The position numbers were made by a program, and so were the translations under genes. This document shows positions 25,805 through 38,028 of a stretch of DNA of 64,000 nt, piece by piece. Every line of letters starts with the position of its first letter. Within the stretch, counting starts at the first letter, position 1. The notes under the pieces were generated by a model. The model was not told where the DNA came from. It worked only from the letters and a program-made list of their open reading frames with translations, and did no database searches. This DNA comes from Rhodamnia argentea. Its lineage: Eukaryota > Streptophyta > Magnoliopsida > Myrtales > Myrtaceae. The stretch covers positions 31,192,934-31,256,933 of the forward strand of contig NC_063151.1 in the NCBI RefSeq assembly GCF_020921035.1. The letters run 5' to 3'.

Positions 25805-26280
25805 TGTTGGGGTTCTAACTTGCGAGCTTGTCTTTCGATATTTCAAAAAACAGAGCAGAAGATGAAGTAGCCGAGAGAAGGGTACGGGGAGGGGGCGAGT
25901 GTTCTTTTTGTGAAAGCAAAAATGGAGCAATGGAAACAAGGGGCAATGTCAAAGAATGTTTGGGGGGTTTTCCACACCAAGAAGATGGGACTTTGTAGCG
26001 GTGGAGGCTTTTGAGCCAGAAGAAAGATGGGTTCTTGGGGTGGTGCTTTAGGGTTTCTTCACTTGGGTTTTGCAGTTCCTTCTGCGCCGTTTCACCAGAA
26101 AGTGATGGAGCTCTGCAGAATCAACGGAAGATGGCAAGTTTGGGAAACATCAAAGTTGAGATTTTTGAGCTTTCGGCGAAGGAAGAGAGTGTGCAGAGTC
26201 GCGGGTTTTCTAGGGCTTCGTATCGTTTTTGCAGTGGGTCGATCAACGAGCAAGAAGAAGCTGAACTTGAAGCAATGGTG

Positions 26281-26304
<24 letters not shown>
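26281..26304 (-). repeat. GA/CT microsatellite upstream of LYM
   Basis: Twelve GA units on the plus strand read as CT on the LYM coding strand, about 480 bp upstream of its ATG. This is the same orientation relative to transcription as the CT runs upstream of the WAT1-like gene and PDS5. Confidence 0.85.
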
Positions 26305-26311
<7 letters not shown>

Positions 26312-26929
26312 GAGTGAGGGAGCAGACAAGTGTGCTGCACAGAGTGACCAGACACAAGTCAGGTCCTCGGCCTCGAGGCTTGGACCTAACTTCCCAAACT
26401 ACCCCCACGGATATCCATTAATTACAAGATTTAGACTGGGAGTCATGCGAATTCACACTTCGCAACAGCCGAAAAGATGATAATTCACCTTATGCTCATT
26501 CACACTTCGCAGCAGTCGAAAAGTGAAAATTTGGATTTGCCCCAAAAGAATTCTTGCCCACTATCATTCAAACTAACACCGAATTTATGTTGTCAATTGA
26601 ATGTGAAGTTATTAACACGGGCGGATGAAATTCAGAGGGTCGATCGAATTAAATCTTTTTATTGGGAGTGGAAATGGGAATGTGAACAAACTTTGTGAGC
26701 AAGGGGGCTTTTTGGTAACGAAGCAGCATTGCTTTGGAGGATTTTGTAATAACGGAGAAAAGGGGACCCCACAACTTTAGGGGACTATTTCGGTTTCTTT
26801 CCGCTGCTTTTATGAGGCATGCCCGCAAAGAATTTCTGTTTTGTTCTCTCATTTGCACGAAGCGAGATACCTCACGCGACTTATTTTGCGTGTGATGCAC
26901 GCTCCCGATTTTTTGCCTAGCCAAGTTAT

Positions 26930-27330
26930 TACCGAAAGATAATACAAACACTCCACTGATATTGATAAATTTACTTTGAATTAGTTTTTTAATCACAAAA
27001 AATCTGAAAATAATATATCTATTTTATCATAAAAATATCAAAATAATATGTATGATAAATTTACCATCCATTAATTTTTGTTAAATTTAATTAATATTAT
27101 GAAAAACTTCAAATTAGTACACATGTGACAAATGAATAATAAAAACCCATCAACTGTCACGTGTCATTAAACTCAATAATTTGATGATTAAATTTAACAA
27201 AAACTAATGAATGATAAATTTATCGCGGGTGTACCGGTTTGGGATGTTTTGTAGTAAAAAAATTAGTATGGGGTAAATTTGTTACTAGTGTATTAATTTA
27301 GGATTTTTTATTATATTAAACCGTGAAAAA
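26930..27330. repeat. AT-rich dispersed repeat, family C copy 1
   Basis: Characterised by words such as ggtaaatttgttac, tgtaccggtttggga and gtgtattaatttagga. Similar words (aatttaggataagtgtgata, gtgtattggtt, gataatattaacc) recur at about 58320-58420. Ends are uncertain. It is probably a degenerate non-autonomous DNA element. Confidence 0.4.
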
Positions 27331-27569
27331 AAACGATATTTCGCAATAGAAATCGCTAATACGATCAACATTTGTATGGGAAATAGAAATATTTTCTATC
27401 ATTGAGAGGATTTGTAAGCTCGTAAGATTTCATGAGCGAAAACATGTTAAAATGCTCTGGAGTAATTGGCTACAGGCAAAACCTAGATCATTTGCTTTCG
27501 CCTGAGGTGCCTTGATCACACCGTCAACAAAACCGTTATTGTCGATTTTGTCGCCACCCGATATATATA

Positions 27570-27760
27570 AATCATCGTAAGAATAGTTTTTTTTTTATAG
27601 TCCAAGATCCACCGGGCTTTGCCCGTATGTCGATTCAAGGGCCAACCAATGACTATACCTAGAGGGGGACTGGCCTAGCAACTCACCATCGTGGCCCCCC
27701 ATTTAAATCATGGAGCGTAGATAGGAGTTTTGAACCCTCAATCATCGTAAGAATAGTTTT
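27570..27760 (-). mobile_element. 5'-truncated tRNA-derived SINE with long target duplication
   Basis: The segment 27591-27739 is flanked by a perfect 21-bp direct repeat starting aatcatcgtaagaatag (27570-27590 and 27740-27760), the long duplication expected of target-primed reverse transcription. The plus-strand left edge has a T run, so the element lies on the minus strand with an A tail. Its minus-strand start has GGGTTCAAAACTCC, a close match to the RNA polymerase III B box. No A box is seen, so it is truncated at the 5' end. Confidence 0.7.
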
Positions 27761-28796
27761 CCCCTTTCAATATCAACTTATGTAGTCGAAGTGTGATTTA
27801 AAGCAACTCCAGTTGGAATGTGTTCGCAACACGAGTAAATTTCACAAATAGGCCTCGAAGGCAGAGGAAGCAAAGTGAATTGTCTCAATTTTGCCGACTT
27901 ATCAAAAGAGAGAAATTGTCTCGTGAAAGAACAACATCAATATATGTAATTTGCAAACTTGAAGAAGCCGTAAATTTGAATTAAAAATGAATAATCTGGC
28001 ATTGGGAAAAATAGAACCATTCAAAGAATCACCTAAAACTCTAGATAACAAGGAAAAATGCCTATGATTCCCTGTTCCATGATCATCTAAGTTTAGTTTG
28101 TCTCGAGGTTGCATCACTTTAGCCACCAAACACTATTATTGCTCGATTTTACCTCAACATGACTGAGGTGTGAATTATACGGTAAATATTGGGACAATCA
28201 TTTTACTGCTTTCTTTCTTTCTTCAATTCAAATACCAAAATATACTGTATCGCTCTAGTATAATAATCTATGGGTTAACGTGAAAGCAACATCATATCGT
28301 GAGTCATAATTTTTTAAAAAAGTAAACTCGCAATAGTTTTTGATTATTATGGTTATTATTGTTTTGCACAGAACGTTAATGTCACAGTAGATTAAGAATA
28401 GTTATATAATTATTTCTCAAAAATGTAGCAATGAAGAAAAGAGATATTAGACGAGGAAATTTGGCGGGAGACTACAAGTGCTCGTGACGTTGTTCGCCGT
28501 TGCACGCGAAAATTCAGCGCGGGAAACGCTGAAATCAAGGTCGCCGGCCACCGGTTCTACCGGTATCATGGAAGGATATTATTATTTTTTTCTATCTTTT
28601 ATGACAAAATCAGTAAATTTAAGGACGTTAACCAGTAAATTATTTTACGGAAAAAGGTTGAGGTAAGGGATAAAAAGGAGAAGAAGAGGAAACTCCCTAA
28701 CAAGGCGGGAAGGCATCTCGCTCTAGATCGCAGTCAATTTGAGCTCAGTCACTTCCGGAAATCCCCAATTCTCCACCAAACCCTAATTTAGATCCG

Positions 28797-31700
28797 ATGG
28801 ACCAATCGCTCTCGCAGGAATCCCCGCCGGCTCCTGAGGCCGGCGAGCGCAGAGGCGTTCGCCGGAGGTTGGTCCAGTCCACGCTGTTCTCCCCCAAAGC
28901 GCAGGACATCGAGGCAGTTGGCGTTCAGAACAATGAGCAGAATTGCAGCGAAGGCGAGGGTGACGAAGACGACGAGGCCTGTGGGAGCCAAAAGAAGAGG
29001 AGGAAGCGGAGAGGAAAGGTGGCGACTCCGAAACGAAATTCTTCTGCCAAGGTATAGCTCGTCCAAGTGCAGTATGTGTAGGAGACCAGTTTAGATTATT
29101 TGGTTGACGTGTTTGGTCGGATTGAATTCCGAATTGCGGACTAGTTATATAAGGATGATAGGCAGAAAAAATGCCTGACATCAGCTTAGCTTGTTTTCTG
29201 GCAGAATTTGCAAAGCTTAAGAACTTAAGTGGCCGTTGCCACGTTCGCGGTTTTCTTTCTTGCAGATGTTTAGTATAAAGGTCAGCTTAGTATTTGTGGA
29301 AATTAGAATTCTCTCTTACGTGTTAAGAAGCACTGTACATTCATGCATGAATGGATGGACAAAAGCGTGACATTCTTAAGTAGTTCTGAAAGGTTCATAA
29401 ATCATGTACCAATTATGCAGTGCTGGTATATGCTTGAAACATCCTCTTATAATATTCTTGGGACCATGTCAGAAGGACAAGCGACAGCTGAACAGTACAC
29501 CAAAGAAGAATGGAACGACCAATGGCATGAAGGGAGTCTGCTCAACGCCAAAATCAATCAAGCTGGTAGAGAATGAAGTTGGGTCTCCACCTATCCCCAA
29601 TCTGCGGATGGAGGCAAAACTCAGAGCTGAGGTTAGTTATTCTGACTTCCTTCGATTTGTCATTGCATTCAATCCAGATTTTGCGATGCTTACGACAATA
29701 TGTTTGCCTTTATGAATTTATCGAACTAGGCTGAACAATAATTGCTAGCTGGATCATATCATGCAGCCTAGAATTCTCAGAGTTGTTGCTTTAGTTTCAA
29801 TTTTGGAGAGAATTCGCAGTCTTGTAATAAATGTTGGACATAAGACATAAAGTCTTTGATGTTTTGGTCCATAATTAGGAGAATTCGCGAATGTTTGCTG
29901 GAAGACAAATTCATCCCTTTTTCTCATCATGGAGGTCAGACAAGAAATGTCAGGAGGCTACTGAAATTGAAGGAAACCCTTGTTCCAGTGACAGAAAGAG
30001 CCAAAGCATCACCCTGTGTCCTATCCACGTATTTGAAAAGACTGAGGTATTGCTTACCTTGTTTACTCTTTGGCAGCTTAAGCACATTGTCGTATAAGCT
30101 TATACAGAGAAGCTCCGAACTGCATCTCAACCTTTTTACTGCTCAACTGGGGCGGAACTTAACCCATCTTGTACAGGATGATGGAGGAACCTCTCTTGAT
30201 TGGAGAAGTTGGATATTCAATGAGGAAACTTTCTCGGGCACACATTCCTGTCTCGAAAGCACATCTTCTTTTTTTGAAGGCGCAGCATGTTCCTTAACTT
30301 TTGATAAATTTCATTGCGTCCCCCACCATGCCTACAACAAATCACCTGTAAAGAAGGAGGTGTCATGGAGGCAAAGCCGCAATCAACAACTGAATCATGA
30401 ACCAGCAGCTACACACGAGGCTGATATCTGTGACGAGAAGTTAATTTGCTGTCATTTTAAGGGCAGCACACTGGTAAGCTCATATCCGTTCTTCTTCCTT
30501 ATTGGTATCAATTGAATTTTAAATCATGATAACTGTCCACTTTTACTGTGTTGTATCTTCTGTCTTGCCTAATACATGCACTGTAGTTAACTGCCTAAAA
30601 ATATTAATGTGGCAGGACCATGAGATCAATGAAGTTGGTTCCCTATCAGAGTGTAGCGCATGTTTAGGAAAGTCAGATCCTGAGCAGCATCACGAGGAAA
30701 GGTCAGGATTTTTCTGAAAGCCCAACTCCATGAACTATATATAGTCTATAAACCTCTTAGGTCGATCAACTTGTTGCGGAGGATTGTGTAATGGTGGACT
30801 AGTTCTGGTTGTAGATGCTGCCGAATAGAATTTGCTAAATATAACATATCATGCAACAATGAGGCCTGTGATAGCACAATGTTCCATTTCCATTAGTGAG
30901 GCAATTGAAAATGTTGCTTCTTGATGCTTTCAGTTGCGTTTGATTAACTTCATCTAGGAGCTTTAAAATCACAAATTTTATTCCTTTCCTTAATTGTTGC
31001 ATTTACAGGACGCCATCAACCAATGATAGTTCTCGTGATGAGCCTCCAAATACATTATGGACGAATAAGTACCAGCCAAAAAACTCCATGGAGGTTTGAT
31101 AACTATATTTCCTTACTTTCTTTGACATTGTATAGTTCTTCCTCAAATACTGCTACATTCTCAGTCAATGGATTTTCCTCTCAAATTCTGCTGTTTCAGG
31201 TTTGTGGTAACAGTGAAGCTGTCAAGTTTCTGACCGAATGGCTACGCCTTTGGCACCAAGCAGATTATAAAAATATCAAAAACCTGGATGGGGTTGAGGA
31301 GTCTAGCTTGCAATATGATTATTATGTCCTTGACCAAAGTGACTCTGAGTCAGAACGCAAGGAGAGGCATGCGAGGTTGAAAAATGTTCTCTTGGTTACT
31401 GGACCCGTTGGGGTAGGGAAGACATATTCTAGTTCTACTGCTCTCCTTGTTGATTGTCTAGGTTCCTAGATGTAAATGATTTCGTGCTTTTGTAATTGAA
31501 TATGCTCCATCTGTCTGCTTTTCCTTAATAAATTCATGGTACACTTCACTAATCATTTTAGGCATTGTCTGATCTCATACTTGTCTGGTTTCTTTCTACA
31601 TGAAATAGTTCTAGAAACAGTTTGGATCTAACTTGTGGATCATTTTCAAGAGCTGTCAAGTTGATGCTTCATTTCCCATGGAAACAATAGTTTTAGTTTT

Positions 31701-34700
31701 CTGCACAGCTAATATTCTAATTCCTTTTCATAATCAATGCCCTAGTTTTACTGCAGAATCAGTAGAAGATATTCTGACAACTCACTGAAATGAGGAATAC
31801 TCTCAGCTGGTCTGGCATACAAAGAGCCTTAGTTGAATTTTTTTTTTTTTTATTGCAAGGACGTGGGATAATGTATATTATGGAGCTTTGTAAGTTTATT
31901 GTTTCACTGAAGTCACCAGCAAACTCTGGCTGAATCTTTCTTTCTGGTTGTACAAATTCAGTGGTATGATTCCAATCATAAGGCCTGCTAGATTTCTCTT
32001 GAAAAATTACGACTGACCAGTTTTCTCTTCTTTCTCAAAAAGAACGGGCTACTTGCCACAAACTTGCAAATTATGCATGCCTCATATTAAGGAAACAGGC
32101 TGAATCATATCTAAATACCATATTTGCAATATCCTTGAAGAGATAAAAGAAATCCTGATAGATGTTTATGGCTAAATATGATGAACATATTTACAATCAT
32201 AGAACCTCATTTTATCAAAACGAAGGTATTCGAGGATCAGCTAATGAGTTGTATCTCTGATATTTGCTTTTACTGTTGCTTCAGTTTTTTGACGCATGAT
32301 AATTGGTTAAATCTAGTCCTTATTTCTCTTGTTTTCACAAACAACTGCCTTTTTATTCTCTGCTTGGCTCTTAAATATTTTGTCTCCTTCTTTGCAGAGT
32401 TTCTTCTCCTCCTTGCTTGATCCTTTAGTAATTTCACTTAGCCTGGTCAAATGTTATAGCTGTGCTTCATTTATTTCTGTCAGGCAATTAGTTTATCTGT
32501 GCATCATTTGTCCAATCAAAGTTATTAAGTTTATTGGAGGTGTTTGATTAGTTGTCCTGCCTGTGCAGTGTGGGAAGTCTGCTGCGATCTATGCTTGTGC
32601 AGAAGAGCAAGGGTTTGAAGTAATGGAGGTGCTGCTTACTTACAAGTTACAAAGCCTGTTGTCCTCATGAATGCTTTTGATCTAGTTGTTTGAAATATTG
32701 GGAAATGAAGGCTGATTGAATAGACTACAATTACTGGCGAATGTGGTGTTTTTTGTCATTTGCAAAATCGAACTTCCCTGGACCTACAGCAATTTTATGC
32801 ATGATTAATATACATCACAGTTGGGTAAATAGGGAGAAACTGAGAAGGCTATCAAAACCTTAAGCACGAATATATCATTGGAAAATGCAGGAACTTTTTG
32901 CTTCTATAGTCAATGATAGCTTCTGTAAAATTTGCAGTTATACTGTTCCTGACTCGTTTCATTTTGCAATGATATACTGCTAATATGGGTAATGCCATTG
33001 CCAACTTAATCCCCTTCTGAAATGATGTACTGGTGAGTATGTTGGATTTAGGGAAAAAAAAAAATCTCTGAAATCATTTGGTCAGCATATTCTTGGCTCC
33101 ATTCATCAAGAGAATTGGCATCTTTTGTTTTCAATATAATATTATTGGATAAGAGTGAACAGAGGAGATGAACAATTAAAGCAGGAAGGAACATTTTATT
33201 CTAGTGATGTCTGTTAGTTGAAAAGTCAGCGAACTATGGTTTCAATTACCCCTATGCTCTAAATCAATGCTTCTCGTTTCAGATGCAGACTCGCTCATAA
33301 GTACTGATTGTTGAATGCAGATTTTATGCAGAAACCTTAAGTTTTTCGTTAGTCTCTTGTTCTTCCTTAGCTGCATATCCAAGGGGCTTGCATCAGTTAT
33401 TTTAGATCCTGTCATTATCTATTAGTACAATATTTGAGTCTCCACTTCCCCCTCGCGATTTATATCTCCAATTTTGTCTTAGTATTAGTCTGAGTACAAA
33501 GGAATGTTGTATAAATCCCACTCTACAGGTGGTCATTACTTTTCTTCAGTTAATTGAATTGTTTTGCAGACTTTGTTACTCTGTGGCATATATATTTTTT
33601 TATTTCTATTGAACACGGGTTCCTTACCTTTCCAGGTCAATGCATCAGAGTGTCGAAATGGAGCTCTGATGAAGCAAAAGTTTGGAGAAGCCTTAGAGTC
33701 CCACTTGCTGAAATGGTTCGTGAATTTATTTTCTGCAGTCATTGCAATACTGCTGAGCTTTTTTTCGGAGTTTCAATCCCTGTTGCTATACATCATTCAC
33801 ATGATTGCTACAGACTGCTTGGGTAGAAATAGAGAACTGAAAGCATCTTCCCCTCTGCCCTACACAACACTAGAGTGAAATTATTGGCTTAGTTAGTGTC
33901 AGGGATTTATAATATCGTCGCTGATCAGCTTTGAGATCTTCATTCATTTTAAATTGCTACTTAATAGTCTCTTAAAGTATCTTCTCCTTGAAAGATGTTT
34001 TTTAAGTAATATGATGCCTTTGCTTTTCATGGTGATTGCATAATGATTGCATGATAGGATTTTTTTTTATGGGTAACAGAGTATGTGTTTTTAGGTCAAC
34101 AGAAAATCAAGTGGATATTCAAACCAAGAGTGAACTTTGTTCAGCAGCAGACAGTGGTAAAGCAGAGGGTGAGGGTAAGACAGAGTTGATTGAATCGATA
34201 CAACTATCAGATGAGGAAAATCCATATTCTGCTGGAGCTGTGAAATTGACAGCCAGGGCGAATGGGGCCTCTTGTCATCAAGCAGAAGTTAAACCTCTTA
34301 TTCTTTTTGAGGATGTTGATATCACTTTTCTGGATGATCGTGGTTTTATAGCTGCTATACAACATATTGCGGAGACGGCAAAGGGTCCTTTAATTCTGAC
34401 CAGTAGTAGTAAGAAATATGGCTGTTTGGTGAAAATTCTGTTCCTACTTGGCAAGTATTAATTTGCATCAGTTTATTGACTTGAATTTTGTGCTTTATCC
34501 TAGGCTGCAATCTTCTCCTGCCTGATAATATGGAAAGGCTGGAGACATGTTTCACTGCACCTTCTGTGTTGGAATTGCTTTGCCATGTGCATATGGTACC
34601 CCTCCCTTTGCTCTTTCTTGATTACACCTTATTAGATTCTATTACCAAGTGAAACTTGTACCTTTTCTTTTAGGTTTGTGGTGTGGAGAAAATGAGAATC

Positions 34701-37700
34701 CAGCCTCATTTAGTGCAAAAGTTTGTTGGATGCTGTGAGGGAGATATTCGGAAAACCATTATGAATCTCCAATTCTGGTGCCAGGGTAACGAAGATCGAA
34801 AAGGTCAGTTCCTGGACAAATCTAGCCGCCTTTGCATTTTGGATGCTTTATAATAGCAAGGCGCATAAACTCAATAAGTTGAATGTCTATCATTTGGTTC
34901 AGAAAAATGTAACTAAGACACTTAAGCCTACGCCTGGGCTTGAATTTGAATATATGGTGATTAATAGATGGATGCTCTTCATAACAATTTGGTTCATGGG
35001 CAGCTTCTTATTTTGAGATGGAAGGAGACAACCCATGCATGAAGATCAAGGGCATGTCGGGTTTGTACATTCATAGGCCAGTTAACTTTTGAAGTTTGAG
35101 TAGTCGAGTGAGGAATGGCATGTGACGGGATTGTTGTCGTATTTCTGCTTGTCGATGGCCTTATTATTGTTGTTGTTGTTGTTGGTGGAGATGGTGGCTG
35201 TTTATTAAAGGAAGTATTAGGTTTATAATTATTTAACACCAGTTTCGAGTATGATGGCACTGGGGACGATAGAATTTAAGATGTTGCATCAAATGGAGTC
35301 CAAATTGTCTAGCTAAATCTACAACCAGTTACCGATATTTATACCAATCTAACATAAGATACGATTTCCAGGTGGTGATGTCCGTGGAGCATATGGTCCA
35401 GTATTGTTTGATCTCGAGTCTGGCCATAAGATACTACCAAAATTAATGCCTTGGGATTTTCCCTCTGAATTGTGTGAACTAATTGAGAAGGAAATCAGCA
35501 ATTCATTGACTCCAATGCAAGACAATTCTTTCCTATTGGGGACGATTGATGAACATCTCGAGGACAAGGAAGTTCAGTGTCCTCAGAGAATGGATCAGAA
35601 TGAAATAGATTTGCAAGCCAAGAAGGAAGCCATGTTAAGGAGAAACTGTTCTATGTATGATGACGAGGACTTGACTATTCATTTCGCTACTTTTGGTGAG
35701 CCTTCTGCCAACCCAGGAACTCCTGTTGCATGCTCCCAACGAAAAGGCCGGAATAAACTTGATATTGTTCTGTCTTCAGATTCTGAAGATGAAACTTTTA
35801 ATCATGGATATGTCAGGCCAATGCATGAGGAATCTCCCATGGTGAACAGTGGGGCTCCCGCTCAAGAGAGAGAAATACATAATTGCTTTGCCCCACTTGG
35901 TGAAGAACAATGTCCATGTGGAGGAGGAGAAGCGGAAAACTGCCTTTTGCCTCGTTCAATCATGGGCATTAATTTACAGATGACTGACCCATGCAAATCA
36001 CTGGATGAGTCATGTGTTCCCGAATCATCATTTGTTCCTGAGACAGAAATAGATGATGGAATAGAGCTGTCATCCAGGACTTATTCTTGTCGTGGTGGTG
36101 AAATGGGGGAGCCTTATTTCGACAATGGGTTGGCATCTGTCGTGTCTCCAGTTAAGAATGGATTCTGTGTAAAGCCATTGTCCAGGTTACGGAGACTTTC
36201 AGATATGTTGGCCAACAGATGTGATATGATGGAAGACTCTTCACATGGTGTTGGTGAAGATTCTCAGTTGGGTAATGTGGAAGCTGTCGATAAAGGATAC
36301 CAGCTAATGGATGAGTGCAGCCGTGTGGACTTTAATGAAAGCCACAGATATCAGGCTGGGTTTAGGATAGTGTCTAATTCAGTTCGAGAATCATGGAAAA
36401 GGCTTCGTGAGCAATTAAAAAATCGTGTTACCAAGCATGAGAAAGATGCTTTTCAAATGGTACAAATTGCCAGCAGAATAAGCAATCTAATTTCAGAAGC
36501 TGATTTGTTACGTAATAATTGCCAATCAGTGATAGACGTAAGTTTTATTTTAAACTGTCAACTGAACTTCACAATTCTCTATGTAACTGTGCATTTTCAC
36601 TTCATTTCCCTGATAAGTAATTTCGCAGGATTATGTAGATCCAACAATGGTTATTGCCGAGGAACCTGAATCTTTTAGTCGATACAATGAGCAATGGCAG
36701 ATGACATCCACATTTGTCCAGCATGGATTGTGCTCTTTTGCTAAAGATATACCTACTGTTGGGTCTGAAAACATGTGCCAGAATGGAGTGGATTTGGCGT
36801 ATGAAATGTTAGCTTTGACGAGTAACAGGATGGCAGTGGCTAAGCTTATTATCCAGGATATGGGAGGAAGTAAGATTTCAGATGCTGTCATGGATACTCC
36901 AGATATTGATGTGTCCAGAAGGTGTGGAGCTCTGACCCTCTATTACTCATGCTTTCGTCTTATGTATGATGCTCTGACAAATAGAACATGAGTGAGTTGA
37001 CACTGCATGAACATTTTACTACAAGACCTTAATTTCCCCTTTTAATTGCTTTTAAGTTAGATTAATCCCTCATTATTTAACTTATTTCCCCTTCTGACAT
37101 ACATCTTAGCACAACGACAGTCTTCTTTTAGCTTTCCCCTTTTCCTCTTAACATCAAATCAATAAGCATCACAAATTGAGAGTGAGCTGAAAATTAAGTA
37201 GACTTTGGGTGGTGTGAACCATAATTGGTATGATGACAATCTTGGTAGAAAGTGATTCTGTATTTTAAATCTGTCTTGATGGGATTTTTCTCTCTGTTAA
37301 GTGGAATGAGATGACTCAGATGAATGATTCACATGATGAATGTCCAAACCATTTGAAATAGGTTGGTAAAAAAATTGCATATTGGTCTATTGCAGCTTCA
37401 AAATATGAGGTCTCACTTCTATATCGTATCCAAAATTGATTTTACATTCATGACGTGTTGATCAATTCTTGATCAAGTCATGTTCACAAGCATCATTTTC
37501 CTATCAGAATGTCCAGGCACTTGATTAAGTAAACTCCATGCAATATCTGATCATTAGACATTTGGTGCAAGACTTGTTTAAGTCCTTGCCCAACTTGACT
37601 CTCTTTCTTTTTCTTTGTTGCAGGAAAACAAGGACATCCCTCTTTGACGTAATAGAGTCTGTGGGTCCGTCAAAACTGTACTTGTATTTGAGAGATAATG

Positions 37701-38028
37701 CTTTCTATGACTATCTTTCGTCTCTAGGAAAAATTTCAAAAGCAGAAACAGCTCGTTTGTCCGGATGCATCAACAAGAAGAGGCGAAGGTACATCTTTCA
37801 GTGTTGAATTTGCATTCCTGTAAGCCTGCATTCTAAGTTTTATAGCTCAGCAGTTCCTTCACTATGATGTCTTAAGTAAAAATCTTGTTATTTTGCAGGG
37901 GGAGGGCTTCCCGCCACTACTTGAGCAATGGTGCACTCATGTTATCTCCTGAACACATTTCCTTGTTGCAGAGATGCAACTCTTTTGGAAACAATACAGC
38001 CCAAGTAATGGATAATGGTTTTAGGTAA
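28797..38028 (+). CDS. ELG1: ELG1/ATAD5-like AAA+ PCNA-unloading protein
   Basis: Sixteen exons join in phase: 28797-29051, 29473-29631, 29879-30046, 30177-30473, 30616-30701, 31009-31093, 31200-31412, 32569-32628, 33636-33715, 34095-34408, 34504-34595, 34674-34803, 35372-36537, 36629-36921, 37624-37788 and 37899-38028, giving 1230 aa. The N-terminus has VRRRLVQSTLFSPK and later RMFAGRQIHPFFSSW, both recalled as conserved in plant ELG1. LWTNKYQPK and VCGNSEAVKFL open the AAA+ module. Walker A is GPVGCGKS (about 418-425), split by an intron; Walker B is LILFEDVD (about 536-543). CEGDIRKTIMNLQFW is the RFC-like helix. ELG1/ATAD5 joins RFC2-5 to unload PCNA after replication. The stop TAA overlaps a donor-like AG|GTAAAT, so a further exon from 38306 to 38459 is possible. 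Exon 13 (1166 bp) is the poorly conserved linker. Confidence 0.93.

Larger units (their letters stand above)
25805..28796. other. Divergent intergenic region between LYM and ELG1
   Basis: Holds the LYM promoter and leader with a GA/CT microsatellite at 26281-26304, an AT-rich repeat at about 26930-27330 (family C), a short SINE at 27591-27739, and the ELG1 promoter. The open frames at 26011-26421 (+) and 26092-26408 (-) overlap each other across the microsatellite and are not believed. No other gene is supported. Confidence 0.5.

Noticed and set aside
26011-26421. 136-codon frame over the GA microsatellite
   Set aside because: Contains an ER-repeat tract from the microsatellite and no recognisable domain; lies in the LYM promoter.
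29856-30515. A single 219-codon exon in ELG1
   Set aside because: Reads through an intron; better splice sites give two exons (29879-30046 and 30177-30473) with consistent phase.
31020-31100. Suspected frameshift in ELG1 exon 6 near YQPK
   Set aside because: Recount of the A run (six A's) shows the frame KYQPKNSMEVCGN is continuous across the splice.
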